Shown: one piece after another, positions 42,768 through 51,601 of the stretch
Numbering within the stretch: the stretch's first letter is position 1
Layout: each line of letters starts with the position of its first letter
Source: Chelatococcus asaccharovorans
Lineage (GTDB): Bacteria > Pseudomonadota > Alphaproteobacteria > Rhizobiales > Beijerinckiaceae
Direction of reading: 5' to 3'
DNA: 64,000 nucleotides
NCBI RefSeq assembly: GCF_003201475.1
Contig: NZ_QJJK01000001.1
Location: 632,501 to 696,500 of the forward strand
Position numbers and translations under genes: made by a program
Notes under the pieces: model-generated
Databases searched by the model: none
What the model was told of the DNA's origin: nothing
The model's input: the letters and a program-made list of their open reading frames with translations, nothing else

Positions 42768-44903
42768 ATGGCTGTTATGAGTTCTCGCTTCGAACCCCTG
42801 GGCAATCTGCGCGCCATGAACGCGGTCAGCGAACCCTTTATCGGCGAAGCCACAGCCCGTTTCGATCCATGGGCGACGCTCCAGGGTTTGCGTCGCAGGC
42901 TTCCGCTCATCGGCGCCGTCGCGGCCGCGACGACCCTTCTTGCCATCGGCTACGTCGCCGTGACGCCGGCCAAATACACCGCGACGACGCAGGTGCTCAT
43001 CGACACGCGCGGCCTGCGCATTCTCGACAACGACATCGCCAACCGCGCCACGACCGGTGACAACGACCTGATCGCCATGGAAAGCCAGCGGCAGGTCATC
43101 GAGTCCCGCAGTGTGCTCGAAAAGGTCATCGACAAGGCCGGTCTCGAGAACGACCCCCAGTTCGGGGCCCGCCCGGCCGGCCTGCGCAGCCGGGTCATGG
43201 CACTGTTCGGCGCCGACACGCGCGAGGACCGGTTCTCCAAGGCTCTCAAGGCCTTGCAGAAGAGCCTGACGGTGCGCCGCGGCGACCGCTCCTTCGTCAT
43301 CGACATCGGCGTCGTGACCGAAGACCCGCAGACGTCCCAGCACGTCGCCAACACCGTCGCCGACGTCTATATCGGCGAGGAACAGCGCGCCCGCGCCGAA
43401 GCCGTGGGCCGCGCCAATGCGGCGCTTGCGGCGCGCCTCTCGGAGCTGCGCGAGGGCGTGACGGTCGCCGAGGGCAAGGTGGAGGCCTACAAGAAGGACC
43501 ACCGCATCATCGGCATCGACGGTGGCCGCGCCGACGAGCAGGACCTGCGCGGCCTCAACACCCAGCTGCTGGCGGCACAGGCCCAGGTCGCTGAGTTGCA
43601 GTCGCGCGTCGACCAGGTCAAAGCCGTCCAGAACAACCGCGCCGTCGACGCGCTGGTCCTGCCGGAGACATTGCAGGCGAGCAGCATTTCGGCCCTCAAG
43701 GAGCAGTATGCGGCGCTGATGCGCCAGCAGGCCGAGCTCGGCCAGTCGCTGCTGCCGCAACACCCGCAAATGAAGGCTGTCGCCGCCCAGGCCGAGCAGG
43801 TCCGCCAGCTCATCCGCGCCGAGATCGGCCGCATCGCTACCGCCATGTCGGCCAATCTCGACCGCGCCAAGGCGACTGCCGCGGATCTGGAAAAGCGCGC
43901 CGCCGCCCTCAGGAACAACGTGCTGTCGACCAATGAGACGAGCGTGCAGCTGCGCGAGCTGGAGCGTGAAGCGGACTCGTCGCGCACGGTCTATGCGTCC
44001 TATCTGCAGCGCAGCAAGGAACTGAGCGAGCAGCAGGGCGTGAACACGAGCAACACCCGCATCATCAGCGATGCCGTGCTGCCGCAGGACCGCAGCGGCG
44101 CCTCCCCTCTCCTGATCATCGCTGCCGGCCTTCTGCTTGGCGCCGGCCTTGGCACCACGCTGGCCTGGGGGCTCGACCAGATCGACGACCGCCTGCGCGA
44201 TGCCAATCAGGCCGCAGCCGCGAGCGCCCTGCCTATCCTCGCCAGCGTGCCCGGCGCCTGGCGCCGCGCGCCCGGCAGCCAGTTCAACTTCCCGGCTTCG
44301 AGCCGCGGCGGCCGCAGCAATCTCAAGACCATCGAGAAGCTGGCCGTCACCAAGCCATTCCTGCTTGGGCAACTTGCCTTCTCCCTGGAGAGCATGCTGC
44401 CCCCGTCCGATACCCGTACCGTCGTCATCGTTTCGCCGGACGCCAACGACCTGCGGGCGAAGGTGGCGGTGGACCTGGCCGTGACCTTCACCCAGGACGG
44501 CGAGCGCACGCTGCTTGTGGACGGCGACTCGCGTAGCCGCCAGCTCTCCCAGCGTGTCCTGGCAACCGAGGCGACCAGCGAGAACGTCATCACCCCCCTG
44601 CCCGCCGGCGCAAGCCTGCGCATCCTGCCGATGGGCGCCACGGCCACCGGGCAGATGGCGCGCTCCCAGCGCGCGCTGCTCGACGACATCGGCGCTGCGG
44701 GCGCCGATGCTCCGAGCCTGATGCTCGTTGATGCGGCCCGGCCCCAGGATGACCTCTCCGTCCAGCGGTTCATTGCCTCCGCCGACATGGTCCTCGTCCT
44801 CGTCGACCAGGGCGTGACCCGCCAGCACGCCTTGAACGAGACGGTTGCCTCGATCCGCGCTCTGCGTCCGCGCGCGGTCGGCCTGGTGTTTATCGAGGCG
44901 TAG
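42768..44903 (+). CDS. Wzz/GumC/ExoP-type polysaccharide co-polymerase with degenerate BY-kinase domain
   Basis: A 711-residue inner-membrane protein controlling polymer length. A first helix (LIGAVAAATTLLAIGYVAV, about 46-64) is followed by a Wzz domain, long coiled coils (about 200-400), a second helix (SPLLIIAAGLLLGAGLGTTLAWG, about 445) and a cytoplasmic ATPase-like domain. The Walker A position reads VSPDANDLRAKVAVDLA with no GxGKS/T, while Walker A' (LLVDGDSRSR) remains. No C-terminal tyrosine cluster is present. So it probably lacks autokinase activity. GAGAGG precedes ATG 42768. The putative polymerase follows. Confidence 0.86.
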   Translation: MAVMSSRFEPLGNLRAMNAVSEPFIGEATARFDPWATLQGLRRRLPLIGAVAAATTLLAIGYVAVTPAKYTATTQVLIDTRGLRILDNDIANRATTGDNDLIAMESQRQVIESRSVLEKVIDKAGLENDPQFGARPAGLRSRVMALFGADTREDRFSKALKALQKSLTVRRGDRSFVIDIGVVTEDPQTSQHVANTVADVYIGEEQRARAEAVGRANAALAARLSELREGVTVAEGKVEAYKKDHRIIGIDGGRADEQDLRGLNTQLLAAQAQVAELQSRVDQVKAVQNNRAVDALVLPETLQASSISALKEQYAALMRQQAELGQSLLPQHPQMKAVAAQAEQVRQLIRAEIGRIATAMSANLDRAKATAADLEKRAAALRNNVLSTNETSVQLRELEREADSSRTVYASYLQRSKELSEQQGVNTSNTRIISDAVLPQDRSGASPLLIIAAGLLLGAGLGTTLAWGLDQIDDRLRDANQAAAASALPILASVPGAWRRAPGSQFNFPASSRGGRSNLKTIEKLAVTKPFLLGQLAFSLESMLPPSDTRTVVIVSPDANDLRAKVAVDLAVTFTQDGERTLLVDGDSRSRQLSQRVLATEATSENVITPLPAGASLRILPMGATATGQMARSQRALLDDIGAAGADAPSLMLVDAARPQDDLSVQRFIASADMVLVLVDQGVTRQHALNETVASIRALRPRAVGLVFIEA

Positions 44904-44915
44904 GCATCTTGGCCT

Positions 44916-44940
44916 GGCGTCCCTCCAGACGAGGGACGCC
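44916..44940 (+). terminator. hairpin between chain-length and polymerase genes
   Basis: GGCGTCCCTC and GAGGGACGCC form perfect 10-bp arms around CAGAC, 12 bases after the preceding stop codon. No T run follows, so it may attenuate transcription or protect the message rather than fully terminate it. Confidence 0.5.
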
Positions 44941-44990
44941 GCCTATCCCCGGCTGTTGATTGGGCCTAGCCCCCGTGATGGCATCACGCT

Positions 44991-46391
44991 ATGAGCGTTG
45001 CAGACGCAGCAAACCGCATTCAGACCGTGGCCATGGCTCCAGTGCAGAGCGACTTTCGCCAGTCCCTGGTGCTTCCGATCCTGCTGGCTGCGCTCGCCTT
45101 CAACTTCGCCCTGTGCTTCGTCAATACGAATGTCATGGGGGTTGGTGCCAGCATGGTCATGCTGGTCGAGGTCGTCCTGGTCGGCTGTGCGTTTCTCCTG
45201 GTGGCCGACCGGAGCCAAGCGCTCTATTTCGTGCTGCTCGGCATCTTCTCCTACGTCGGCGCATTGATGCTGTTTCGCGGCGTGATCGACCCGAAGATCC
45301 TGCGCGACCTCATGATTCCGGTCGTCTTCTATAGTCTCGGCCTCAAGCGGGGCAATCTCGCCCTTGGCGACAGAGCCGTGACCTGGTCGATCCTTATCGT
45401 GCTCGGGGCCGCTCTGTTCGAATGGATGTTCCTCGACACCTTCCTCAAATATTTCGACGTGATCGGCTATTATGTGTCGCGTGGTTCAGTCGATGCGGCC
45501 GCATCCACTGGCGAATCCGGGCTTTTCATCTCCGGCACGCGCTTCGAGGGACGGACGCTTCTCCCTTTCCTGGGCGAGCACCGCGTTTCGTCGGTTTTCC
45601 TGGAACCCGTGTCCGTTGGAAACTTCGGCGCGGTTGCCTTCGCCTGGGTGCTGAGCCGCGATTTTCACCGACCCGCGGCCTTGATCCCCAAAACGCTCGC
45701 CATCATGACGATCCTCGTGCTCGGCGATGCGCGCTTCGGCATGTATCTCTGCGGGATTACGCTCGCGCTCTATCTCGTCGCGCCGCTGGTGCGCCCCGGT
45801 GTGATCTTCGTCGCGCCCTTTCTCGCCATCATCGCCCTCATCACCTATGCCGCGGTGAAGGGCAACATCGCCTGGGACAACACGATCTTCGGCCGGTTCC
45901 TGCTGGCTGGGCAGCTCATCAACACGCTCGACCTCGGCGAGGCCATGGGTCTTGTCTATACCAGCACCGATTTCAACGACTCCGGCTATGCCTATGCCCT
46001 GTCGCAGCTCGGCGTCCTGGGATTCGCGGCGATATGGGCCGTGTTCGTGTTCATCCGCGTGCCGGACGGCCAGCCCCGGCGTTTCACACTCTTTGTCGCC
46101 TTCTACATCATCCTGCTTCTGTGCATCAGCGTCTCTTTCGCAACCATCAAGACAGCCGCCCTCTTGTGGTTCCTCGCCGGCATCTGCGCGCGCAGCCCCG
46201 AGGCCATGGCCCAGGATGTCCGGCGAAAGGACTTCGCCGACAGGCTCAAGAGGCAGAACGCGGGACTAGAGCATTTTCGCGTTTCTCCGAATCGCGAAAA
46301 TGATCCATGTCTTTGTTTTAGCGCATTTTCTTCACGCGAACCGGTGTCCACTTCGCTCGAAAATGCTCTAAACCTCGCGGATGCGACCTGA
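44991..46391 (+). CDS. putative exopolysaccharide polymerase (Wzy/O-antigen ligase-like membrane protein)
   Basis: About 466 residues and ten or more membrane helices, beginning SLVLPILLAALAFNFALCFVN. A large periplasmic loop (about 160-210) contains FEGRTLLPFLGEHRVSSVF. The topology and locus position suit a Wzy-type polymerase, but no strong signature is visible. The last roughly 40 residues, after FADRLKRQNAG, are translated from a dispersed palindromic repeat (46267-46370) and include LEHFRVSPNRENDP and SLENALNLADAT. The ancestral protein probably ended near residue 425. Confidence 0.7.
   Translation: MSVADAANRIQTVAMAPVQSDFRQSLVLPILLAALAFNFALCFVNTNVMGVGASMVMLVEVVLVGCAFLLVADRSQALYFVLLGIFSYVGALMLFRGVIDPKILRDLMIPVVFYSLGLKRGNLALGDRAVTWSILIVLGAALFEWMFLDTFLKYFDVIGYYVSRGSVDAAASTGESGLFISGTRFEGRTLLPFLGEHRVSSVFLEPVSVGNFGAVAFAWVLSRDFHRPAALIPKTLAIMTILVLGDARFGMYLCGITLALYLVAPLVRPGVIFVAPFLAIIALITYAAVKGNIAWDNTIFGRFLLAGQLINTLDLGEAMGLVYTSTDFNDSGYAYALSQLGVLGFAAIWAVFVFIRVPDGQPRRFTLFVAFYIILLLCISVSFATIKTAALLWFLAGICARSPEAMAQDVRRKDFADRLKRQNAGLEHFRVSPNRENDPCLCFSAFSSREPVSTSLENALNLADAT
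46267..46370. repeat. 104-bp palindromic repeat inside the 3' end of the polymerase gene
   Basis: The termini TAGAGCATTTTCG and CGAAAATGCTCTA are perfect inversions. Internal stems include TTTCGCG/CGCGAAAA-like pairs and the block TTCACGCGAACCGGTGTCCA. Sequences like this are widespread intergenic repeats in Hyphomicrobiales. Here the copy is read in frame by the preceding gene. Confidence 0.8.
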
Positions 46392-46444
46392 CCGGTCCGA
46401 CCGATGAGATCAAGCGACGGAGGTGCTCCCGCCTGCCGCCTCGG

Positions 46445-46804
46445 TCAGAGGCGACTGCCCGGCTTCAGCAGTTTCTCGGCAATGCCGTAGAGCTTCTCGC
46501 GGCGCTCCATCTCGTCCCAAACCTCAGCCGGATCGATGCCGGTTTCCGCCCACAGAACGGTGAGGTGATAGAGAAGGTCCGCGCTCTCACGGATGACCTG
46601 CGGGCGGTCGCCCTGCACGGCGTCGAGCCCGACTTCCGCGGCTTCCTCGACGAGCTTCTTCGCCATCTTGGCGACGCCTTCCTGGGCGAGCTTGACCGTC
46701 CGCGGAGCCCCCTGCCCATGACGCTTGATCGCCACCACGGCCTCATAGAGGCGCTCGATGCAATCGCTCCCGGGGGATAGCCCCAATTCATCACTATGCT
46801 TCAT
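46445..46804 (-). CDS. hisE: phosphoribosyl-ATP diphosphatase (HisE-like)
   Basis: A 119-residue all-alpha MazG-like pyrophosphohydrolase. The HisE pattern is clear: ERLYEAVVAIKRHG, SWTVKL-like PRTVKLAQEGV, KKLVEEAAEVGLDAV and VIRESADLLYHLTVLWAE, with Glu/Asp magnesium ligands. It would remove pyrophosphate from phosphoribosyl-ATP in the second step of histidine synthesis. In this order hisE usually closes the hisBHAFE run; here no other his gene is adjacent, so it is either relocated or a paralogue. The family is firm. Confidence 0.82.
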   Translation of the reverse strand: MKHSDELGLSPGSDCIERLYEAVVAIKRHGQGAPRTVKLAQEGVAKMAKKLVEEAAEVGLDAVQGDRPQVIRESADLLYHLTVLWAETGIDPAEVWDEMERREKLYGIAEKLLKPGSRL

Positions 46805-47011
46805 TGTCGTCCGTCCGCGACCTCACAATCGCGCCCCCCGCTCGTCGCAAGACGCCCTACCACACTCGACGCGGCATCGCTCAGACAATCACTTGCAAAT
46901 CAAGTCCCACGCCTCATGGTTGGTTACTATACGAAGAACACAACCATAACGCATCCCGATTCACGGATCAGGGTGCCATACCTTTGCGCCGGCCAGATGC
47001 GCAGGGGCTTC

Positions 47012-47566
47012 TCACGACCCCGCCAAATGCCGGAAAGCCGCCACCACCTGCTCGTAGACCGGCCGTTTGAAGGGCACGACGAGCTCAGGCAGATGCGCCA
47101 TCGGTTCCCAGCGCCAGTCCTCGAATTCGGGTCTATGGGCGCCCCCACCCGGCGTGTGAATGTCGATTTCCGTTTCATCGCCGGTAAAGCCGAGCGCGAA
47201 CCATTTCTGGGTCTGACCGCGATAGCGCCCCTTCCAGGCCTTGCCGATCAGTTCCGACGGCAGATCGTAGTTGAACCATTCCGGCGCTTCCGCCAGGAGG
47301 CGTGACGAGCGAATATTGGTTTCCTCGTAGAGCTCGCGATGGGCGGCTGTCAGAGGATCCTCGCCGTCATCGATGCCGCCCTGGGGCATCTGCCAGGCGA
47401 AATGCGCGGCCACGCGCTCCGGATCGTTGCCAGCCGCACGCCGCCCGACGAAAACCTCGCCGCGCCCATTGAGCAACATCACGCCGACGCAGGGGCGATA
47501 GGGCAATTCGGCCTGGCCCTCCCGGCCAAGGCTCGCGCCCGCTTCAACGGCATCGTTCCCCGCCAT
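47012..47566 (-). CDS. rppH: RNA pyrophosphohydrolase RppH (Nudix)
   Basis: A 184-residue Nudix enzyme. [20 protein letters not shown] leads into the Nudix box [20 protein letters not shown], with TNI following, and then the RppH-specific [13 protein letters not shown] and [20 protein letters not shown]. It removes pyrophosphate from the 5' end of mRNA to start decay. Start 47566 is preceded by AGGGAGAG. It lies downstream of ctpA in a common alphaproteobacterial order, separated by a strong hairpin. Confidence 0.92.
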   Translation of the reverse strand: MAGNDAVEAGASLGREGQAELPYRPCVGVMLLNGRGEVFVGRRAAGNDPERVAAHFAWQMPQGGIDDGEDPLTAAHRELYEETNIRSSRLLAEAPEWFNYDLPSELIGKAWKGRYRGQTQKWFALGFTGDETEIDIHTPGGGAHRPEFEDWRWEPMAHLPELVVPFKRPVYEQVVAAFRHLAGS

Positions 47567-47628
47567 GACGCTCTCCCTGCATGCGTGGCCCGGCAAGGGC
47601 CATCCCTGCCGGCCGGACAAATGCGGAC

Positions 47629-47655
47629 GGCCCCTGCGCGGGTTGCGCAGGGGCC
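47629..47655 (-). terminator. strong hairpin between ctpA and rppH
   Basis: GGCCCCTGCGC and GCGCAGGGGCC form a perfect 11-bp GC-rich stem around a five-base loop, 95 bp after the ctpA stop. A second weaker stem lies at 47707-47729 (TTGCCGGG/CCCGGCAA). T runs are short, so termination may be Rho-assisted. Confidence 0.65.
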
Positions 47656-47749
47656 GTGCTGCAACGTGACTGCCGCCCTTCTACGGGTCGGCACTGCCGA
47701 TGGCAATTGCCGGGGGTCTCGCCCGGCAAAAACCGGCTTTCAGATCAAC

Positions 47750-49102
47750 CTAGTTCTTGGCCGGGGCCGCCCCGTCCTTCTGAGCCGCGGAGGCATCCGC
47801 CTTCTTCGGCTGCAAGGCAGGATTGGCCTTGCCGCGCAGGAAATCGAATGCCGCTATGAGCTGGTTGTCCTTGGTCGCGTCGGTCGGCATGTAGCTCGAG
47901 GACGCACCACGCTCGTCGTCGCTGTTCTTCAGATGGCCCCGAAGTCCCGCCTCGCCCTTGGTCTCGTCCTTGCCCTTTATCTCGTCCGGCACGTTCGGCA
48001 CGATGTCGATGTCGGGATCGATGCCGCGCGCCTGGATGGAACGGCCGGACGGCGTGTAGTACCGGGCCGTCGTCAGGCGCAGTGCACCATTGGAGCCGAG
48101 CGGAATGATCGTCTGCACGGAGCCCTTGCCGAAGGAACGGGTGCCGAGCACGGTCGCACGCTTGTGGTCCTGCAGCGCGCCGGCCACGATTTCCGACGCG
48201 GAAGCCGAGCCGCCGTTGATGAGCACCACGACCGGCTTGCCCTTGGCCAGATCACCGGCCTTTGCGTTGAAGCGCTGCGTCTCGTCGGCATTGCGCCCAC
48301 GGGTCGAGACGATCTCGCCACGATCGAGGAAGGCATCCGACACCAGGATCGCCTGATCGAGCAGACCGCCCGGATTGTTGCGCAGATCGATCACATAGCC
48401 CTTCAGCTTGTCCTGGGGGATAGCCGCCGAGATCTTCTCGATGCCTTCCTTCAGATTCTCGAAGGTCTGCTCGTTGAACTGGGACACGCGTAGATAGCCG
48501 ACGTCGTCCTCCTCGCGGGAGCGCACCGCCTTGATGCGGATGACGTCGCGCGTCAGCGTGATGTCGAGCGGATCCTTCTGGCCCGAGCGGACGACCTTCA
48601 GCTTCACGTCGGTCTTCACCGGGCCGCGCATCTTGTCGACGGCCTGATTGAGGGTCAGCCCCTGCACCTGCTCGCCGTCGATCGATGTGATGATGTCATT
48701 CGCCAATATGCCGGCGCGTGCCGCGGGCGTATCGTCGATCGGGCTCACCACCTTGATGAGGCCGTCTTCCATCGTCACTTCGATGCCGAGGCCGCCGAAC
48801 TCGCCGCGCGTCTGCACCTGCATGTCGCGGTAGCTCTTGGCATCCATGTAGCTCGAATGCGGATCGAGCGAGGAAAGCATGCCGCTGATCGCAGCTTCGA
48901 CCACCTTGCTCTCATCCGGCTTTTCCACATAATCCGAGCGGATCTTCTCGAACACGTCGCCGAACAGCGTCAACTGACGATAGGTCTCAGCGGAAGCGGC
49001 AATCGCACTCGTACTCGTCAGAAGAGGCGACTGCGTGGCGACCACGGCCGCACTCGCGCCGATCAGCGCGCCAACCATCACGAGAGTAACTTTACGCATC
49101 AT
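47750..49102 (-). CDS. ctpA: C-terminal processing peptidase CtpA (S41 family)
   Basis: A 450-residue periplasmic serine protease. The signal/anchor is MMRKVTLVMVGALIGASAAV. A PDZ domain (FGGLGIEVTMEDGLIKVVSP, about 90-170) precedes the S41 core with YVIDLRNNPGGLLDQAI, the catalytic Ser in INGGSASASEIVAGAL and the Lys in GTRSFGKGSVQT. The C-terminus is Lys/Ala-rich and low in complexity. Its ATG overlaps the stop of the EnvC-like gene as ATGA. Such proteases often need a partner and turn over murein hydrolases, which fits the coupling to an EnvC-like protein. Confidence 0.93.
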   Translation of the reverse strand: MMRKVTLVMVGALIGASAAVVATQSPLLTSTSAIAASAETYRQLTLFGDVFEKIRSDYVEKPDESKVVEAAISGMLSSLDPHSSYMDAKSYRDMQVQTRGEFGGLGIEVTMEDGLIKVVSPIDDTPAARAGILANDIITSIDGEQVQGLTLNQAVDKMRGPVKTDVKLKVVRSGQKDPLDITLTRDVIRIKAVRSREEDDVGYLRVSQFNEQTFENLKEGIEKISAAIPQDKLKGYVIDLRNNPGGLLDQAILVSDAFLDRGEIVSTRGRNADETQRFNAKAGDLAKGKPVVVLINGGSASASEIVAGALQDHKRATVLGTRSFGKGSVQTIIPLGSNGALRLTTARYYTPSGRSIQARGIDPDIDIVPNVPDEIKGKDETKGEAGLRGHLKNSDDERGASSSYMPTDATKDNQLIAAFDFLRGKANPALQPKKADASAAQKDGAAPAKN

Positions 49103-50466
49103 CCGCGTACCTTTTCGCCTTGCGATTTCGCCCACCACGGGCTCGGATCGATCGATCCACCGTCCTTGCGGAACTCCACATACAGAACGGGACCGTTCGA
49201 TCCGCCTACAAATGCCGTCGAGAGCGGCGACGCCGTCTCACCCATGACAGCGACTGGCTCTCCCGCCAGCACGAACTGCCCGAGCGCCACGTTGATCCGC
49301 TCCATTCCGGCTAGCAATATATAGTACCCGCCACCCGCATTGATGATCAAGAGTTGTCCGAAAGAGCGGAAGGGTCCGGCGAAGGCCACCCACCCGTCCG
49401 CCGGCGATGCGACGGTCGCCGCCGGACGCGTTGCCAGAGATATGCCCTTGGTGGTTCCACCGAAACCATCGGATGCGCCGAAGTCACGCAATCTTGAGCC
49501 GCTGACCGGCAGGGGCAAAAGCCCCCGTGCCTCGGCAAAGGCAATCTTCGGCGAGAGCCGCGCCGGATCACGGAACGCAGTGCCAGCAACGTTTTCCTGC
49601 GTCGTCTGGGCTGCCGCTGCCCGCCGCGCTGCCTCCGCCGCACGCTGGGCCGAGGCGATCTCGCTCTCCATGCGATCGATCAAATCTTTGAGGTTCTTGG
49701 CCTGGGACGACAGCGCCGCGACGCGCGACGCTTCGTCGCCTGCCGTCTTTTCCACATCGCCGAGCTGCTGCTGGCGCAGCACGACGAGCCCGGAAAGCCG
49801 TGCCCGTTCGCCTGCAAGGGTGGCGAGATCGGTCTTCAAAGCTTCGCGATCATGGGCAATCGTCTCGCGAAGGCGCACGAGTTCGGCGAGATCCGAGGCC
49901 AGCGCCTCGGTCTCTGCCTTCAATTCAGGCACGACTGCGCCGAGCAGGATGGAACTGCGCACGGCCTCCAGCATGTCGTCGGGGTGAACCAGCACGGCCG
50001 GCGGCGGTCGCCGGCCCATGCGCTGGAGGGCCGCCAGAACCTCGACGATCACGTCGCGCCGGCTGGCGAGCGACCGGCGAATCGCCTGTTCGCTGGCATT
50101 GAGCACGGACAAGCGCTGCTCGATCTGACTGACCCGCGTCTCGGCGGCGTTGGTGCGCTGATTCGTCTCGATCAGCGCCGCGTTGAGGCGGGCGCGATCC
50201 TCCCGCAATGACGCAATCTCGCCTTCGAGCTTGGCCCGCGCATCGGCGCGCGCGCGCATCTCGTTCTCGATCGCCTTGAGCTCCTCTTCGTGGCGGAGCT
50301 TGTCCTCCTGGGCGCGCTGGGCCTGTTCGAGCGGCGCATAGGATGTCGCGGGCGGCGGGGATGCGTTCTGCGCCCAGCCATGGCCGGCGACCAGCAGCGT
50401 GCCCGCTGCAACCGCCACCGTCGCCAGCCGCGTTCCATCCCTCCTGGACATCGAGAAGCCGGGCAT
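49099..50466 (-). CDS. EnvC-like murein hydrolase activator (degenerate M23/LytM)
   Basis: About 455 residues. An exported N-terminus (TRLATVAVAAGTLLVAGHGWA) is followed by a long coiled coil (about 35-290) and a C-terminal LytM domain. The zinc ligands of active M23 enzymes are absent: the H-x(3)-D site reads GISLATRPA and the H-x-H site reads LYVEFRKD. This is the EnvC/NlpD situation, where the domain activates amidases at division sites. Start is uncertain; ATGs at 50466 and 50451 fit the signal peptide better than one at 50535. It is translationally coupled to ctpA. Confidence 0.86.
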   Translation of the reverse strand: MPGFSMSRRDGTRLATVAVAAGTLLVAGHGWAQNASPPPATSYAPLEQAQRAQEDKLRHEEELKAIENEMRARADARAKLEGEIASLREDRARLNAALIETNQRTNAAETRVSQIEQRLSVLNASEQAIRRSLASRRDVIVEVLAALQRMGRRPPPAVLVHPDDMLEAVRSSILLGAVVPELKAETEALASDLAELVRLRETIAHDREALKTDLATLAGERARLSGLVVLRQQQLGDVEKTAGDEASRVAALSSQAKNLKDLIDRMESEIASAQRAAEAARRAAAAQTTQENVAGTAFRDPARLSPKIAFAEARGLLPLPVSGSRLRDFGASDGFGGTTKGISLATRPAATVASPADGWVAFAGPFRSFGQLLIINAGGGYYILLAGMERINVALGQFVLAGEPVAVMGETASPLSTAFVGGSNGPVLYVEFRKDGGSIDPSPWWAKSQGEKVRG

Positions 50467-50544
50467 CACAGACAAGGATGAACTCGCGAAAGCGTCATAA
50501 GATCTGTAGCTTCGAGAAGGAGACCGCGCGGCCATGCGAATCGA

Positions 50545-51024
50545 TCATACCCGATGATAGGGGTGACCCGTTAGGATTGTCATAGCGCGATAGATCTGCT
50601 CGGCGACCAGGATGCGCACGAGTTGGTGAGGCAGGGTGGCTGCGCCAAAGGCCATCAGGCCGTCGGCCCGTGCATGCACGCGCGCATCGAGCCCGTCAGC
50701 TCCCCCGATGACGAAATTAATGCTGTCCACGCCCTTGTCGCGCCAGGATGCGCAACGCTCCGCGAAAACGGGGCTCGGCATGGACGCGCCCGTCTCGTCA
50801 AAGGCCAGAACAATGCCATTGTCGCAGCGCGCGACAATCGCCGCCGCTTCTTCGGCCTTGCGCTCCGCCGCGCGCTTGGCGCGGCTCTCGGGCAATTCCA
50901 CCACGTCGACCGTGCCGAAACCCAGCGTCCGCGCCAGCGGCGCGGACCGTTCCAGATAGCGCTCAACGAGGATGCGTTCCGGCCCCGCCTTCAGGCGGCC
51001 GACCGCCATCACCGTCAAGCGCAT
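50545..51024 (-). CDS. rlmH: 23S rRNA (pseudouridine1915-N3)-methyltransferase RlmH
   Basis: A 159-residue SPOUT-class methyltransferase. Typical blocks are MRLTVMAVGRLKAGPE, NFVIGGADGLDARV (SAM knot) and HQLVRILVAEQIYRAMTILT, ending in the family's terminal HPYHR plus V. It methylates pseudouridine 1915 in helix 69 of 23S rRNA in assembled ribosomes. It begins four bases after rsfS, the normal arrangement. Confidence 0.96.
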   Translation of the reverse strand: MRLTVMAVGRLKAGPERILVERYLERSAPLARTLGFGTVDVVELPESRAKRAAERKAEEAAAIVARCDNGIVLAFDETGASMPSPVFAERCASWRDKGVDSINFVIGGADGLDARVHARADGLMAFGAATLPHQLVRILVAEQIYRAMTILTGHPYHRV

Positions 51025-51028
51025 GGTT

Positions 51029-51496
51029 TCAGCCGTGCGCCCGTTTACTGACGGAAGCCTGCTCGTGATCGTCCCGCGCGGCGTCCGGCGCCGCGCGCTC
51101 GTTCGGTCTGTCCGCGCCCCACATCTTTTCGAGATTGTAGAAGCCCCGGACTTCCGGCCGGAATATATGGACGATGATGTCGCCGGCGTCGATCAACACC
51201 CAATCGCAGGTCGTCATGCCCTCAACACGCACGGGACCATAGCCCGCCGCCTTGAGGGCTTCGACAACCTTCTCCGCGATCGCACCGACATGGCGATGCG
51301 AACGACCGGAGGTGACGATCATGGTATCAGCGATCGAGGTCTTGCCGACAAGATCGATAACGACCGTTTCCTCGGCTTTCATGTCCTCGAGACAATGAAC
51401 AGCGATCGCCGTTGCGTCGCCGCCATAACCATTCCCGGGAGCCTCGGCTGTAACTCCGGCTGCCGGATGGAGCGACCCATTGTTCGCTCCAAGCAT
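51029..51496 (-). CDS. rsfS: ribosome silencing factor RsfS
   Basis: About 155 residues. The conserved RsfS domain covers roughly 35-135: AVHCLEDMKAEETVVIDLVGKTS split over IADTMIVTSGRSHRHV, GMTTCDWVLIDAGDIIVHIF and FYNLEKMWG. The protein binds uL14 and blocks subunit joining under starvation. ATG 51496 is used; an in-frame TTG lies two codons upstream. The C-terminal tail after WGAD is charged and probably disordered. It lies between nadD and rlmH. Confidence 0.94.
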   Translation of the reverse strand: MLGANNGSLHPAAGVTAEAPGNGYGGDATAIAVHCLEDMKAEETVVIDLVGKTSIADTMIVTSGRSHRHVGAIAEKVVEALKAAGYGPVRVEGMTTCDWVLIDAGDIIVHIFRPEVRGFYNLEKMWGADRPNERAAPDAARDDHEQASVSKRAHG

Positions 51497-51601
51497 GGGC
51501 AAAGGATTCAGTGCCAGTTCCTCGCTTCACGTGGCGCAATCGCCACAACACCAAGATAGCCGTGGTTGGCCTTATCTTCAATGACCATGGCACGCGTATC
51601 T

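Noticed and set aside
42705..44828. 707-codon open frame antisense to the chain-length gene
   Set aside because: The sense strand encodes a clear Wzz/ExoP protein with two helices and coiled coils. The antisense product has no recognisable domain.
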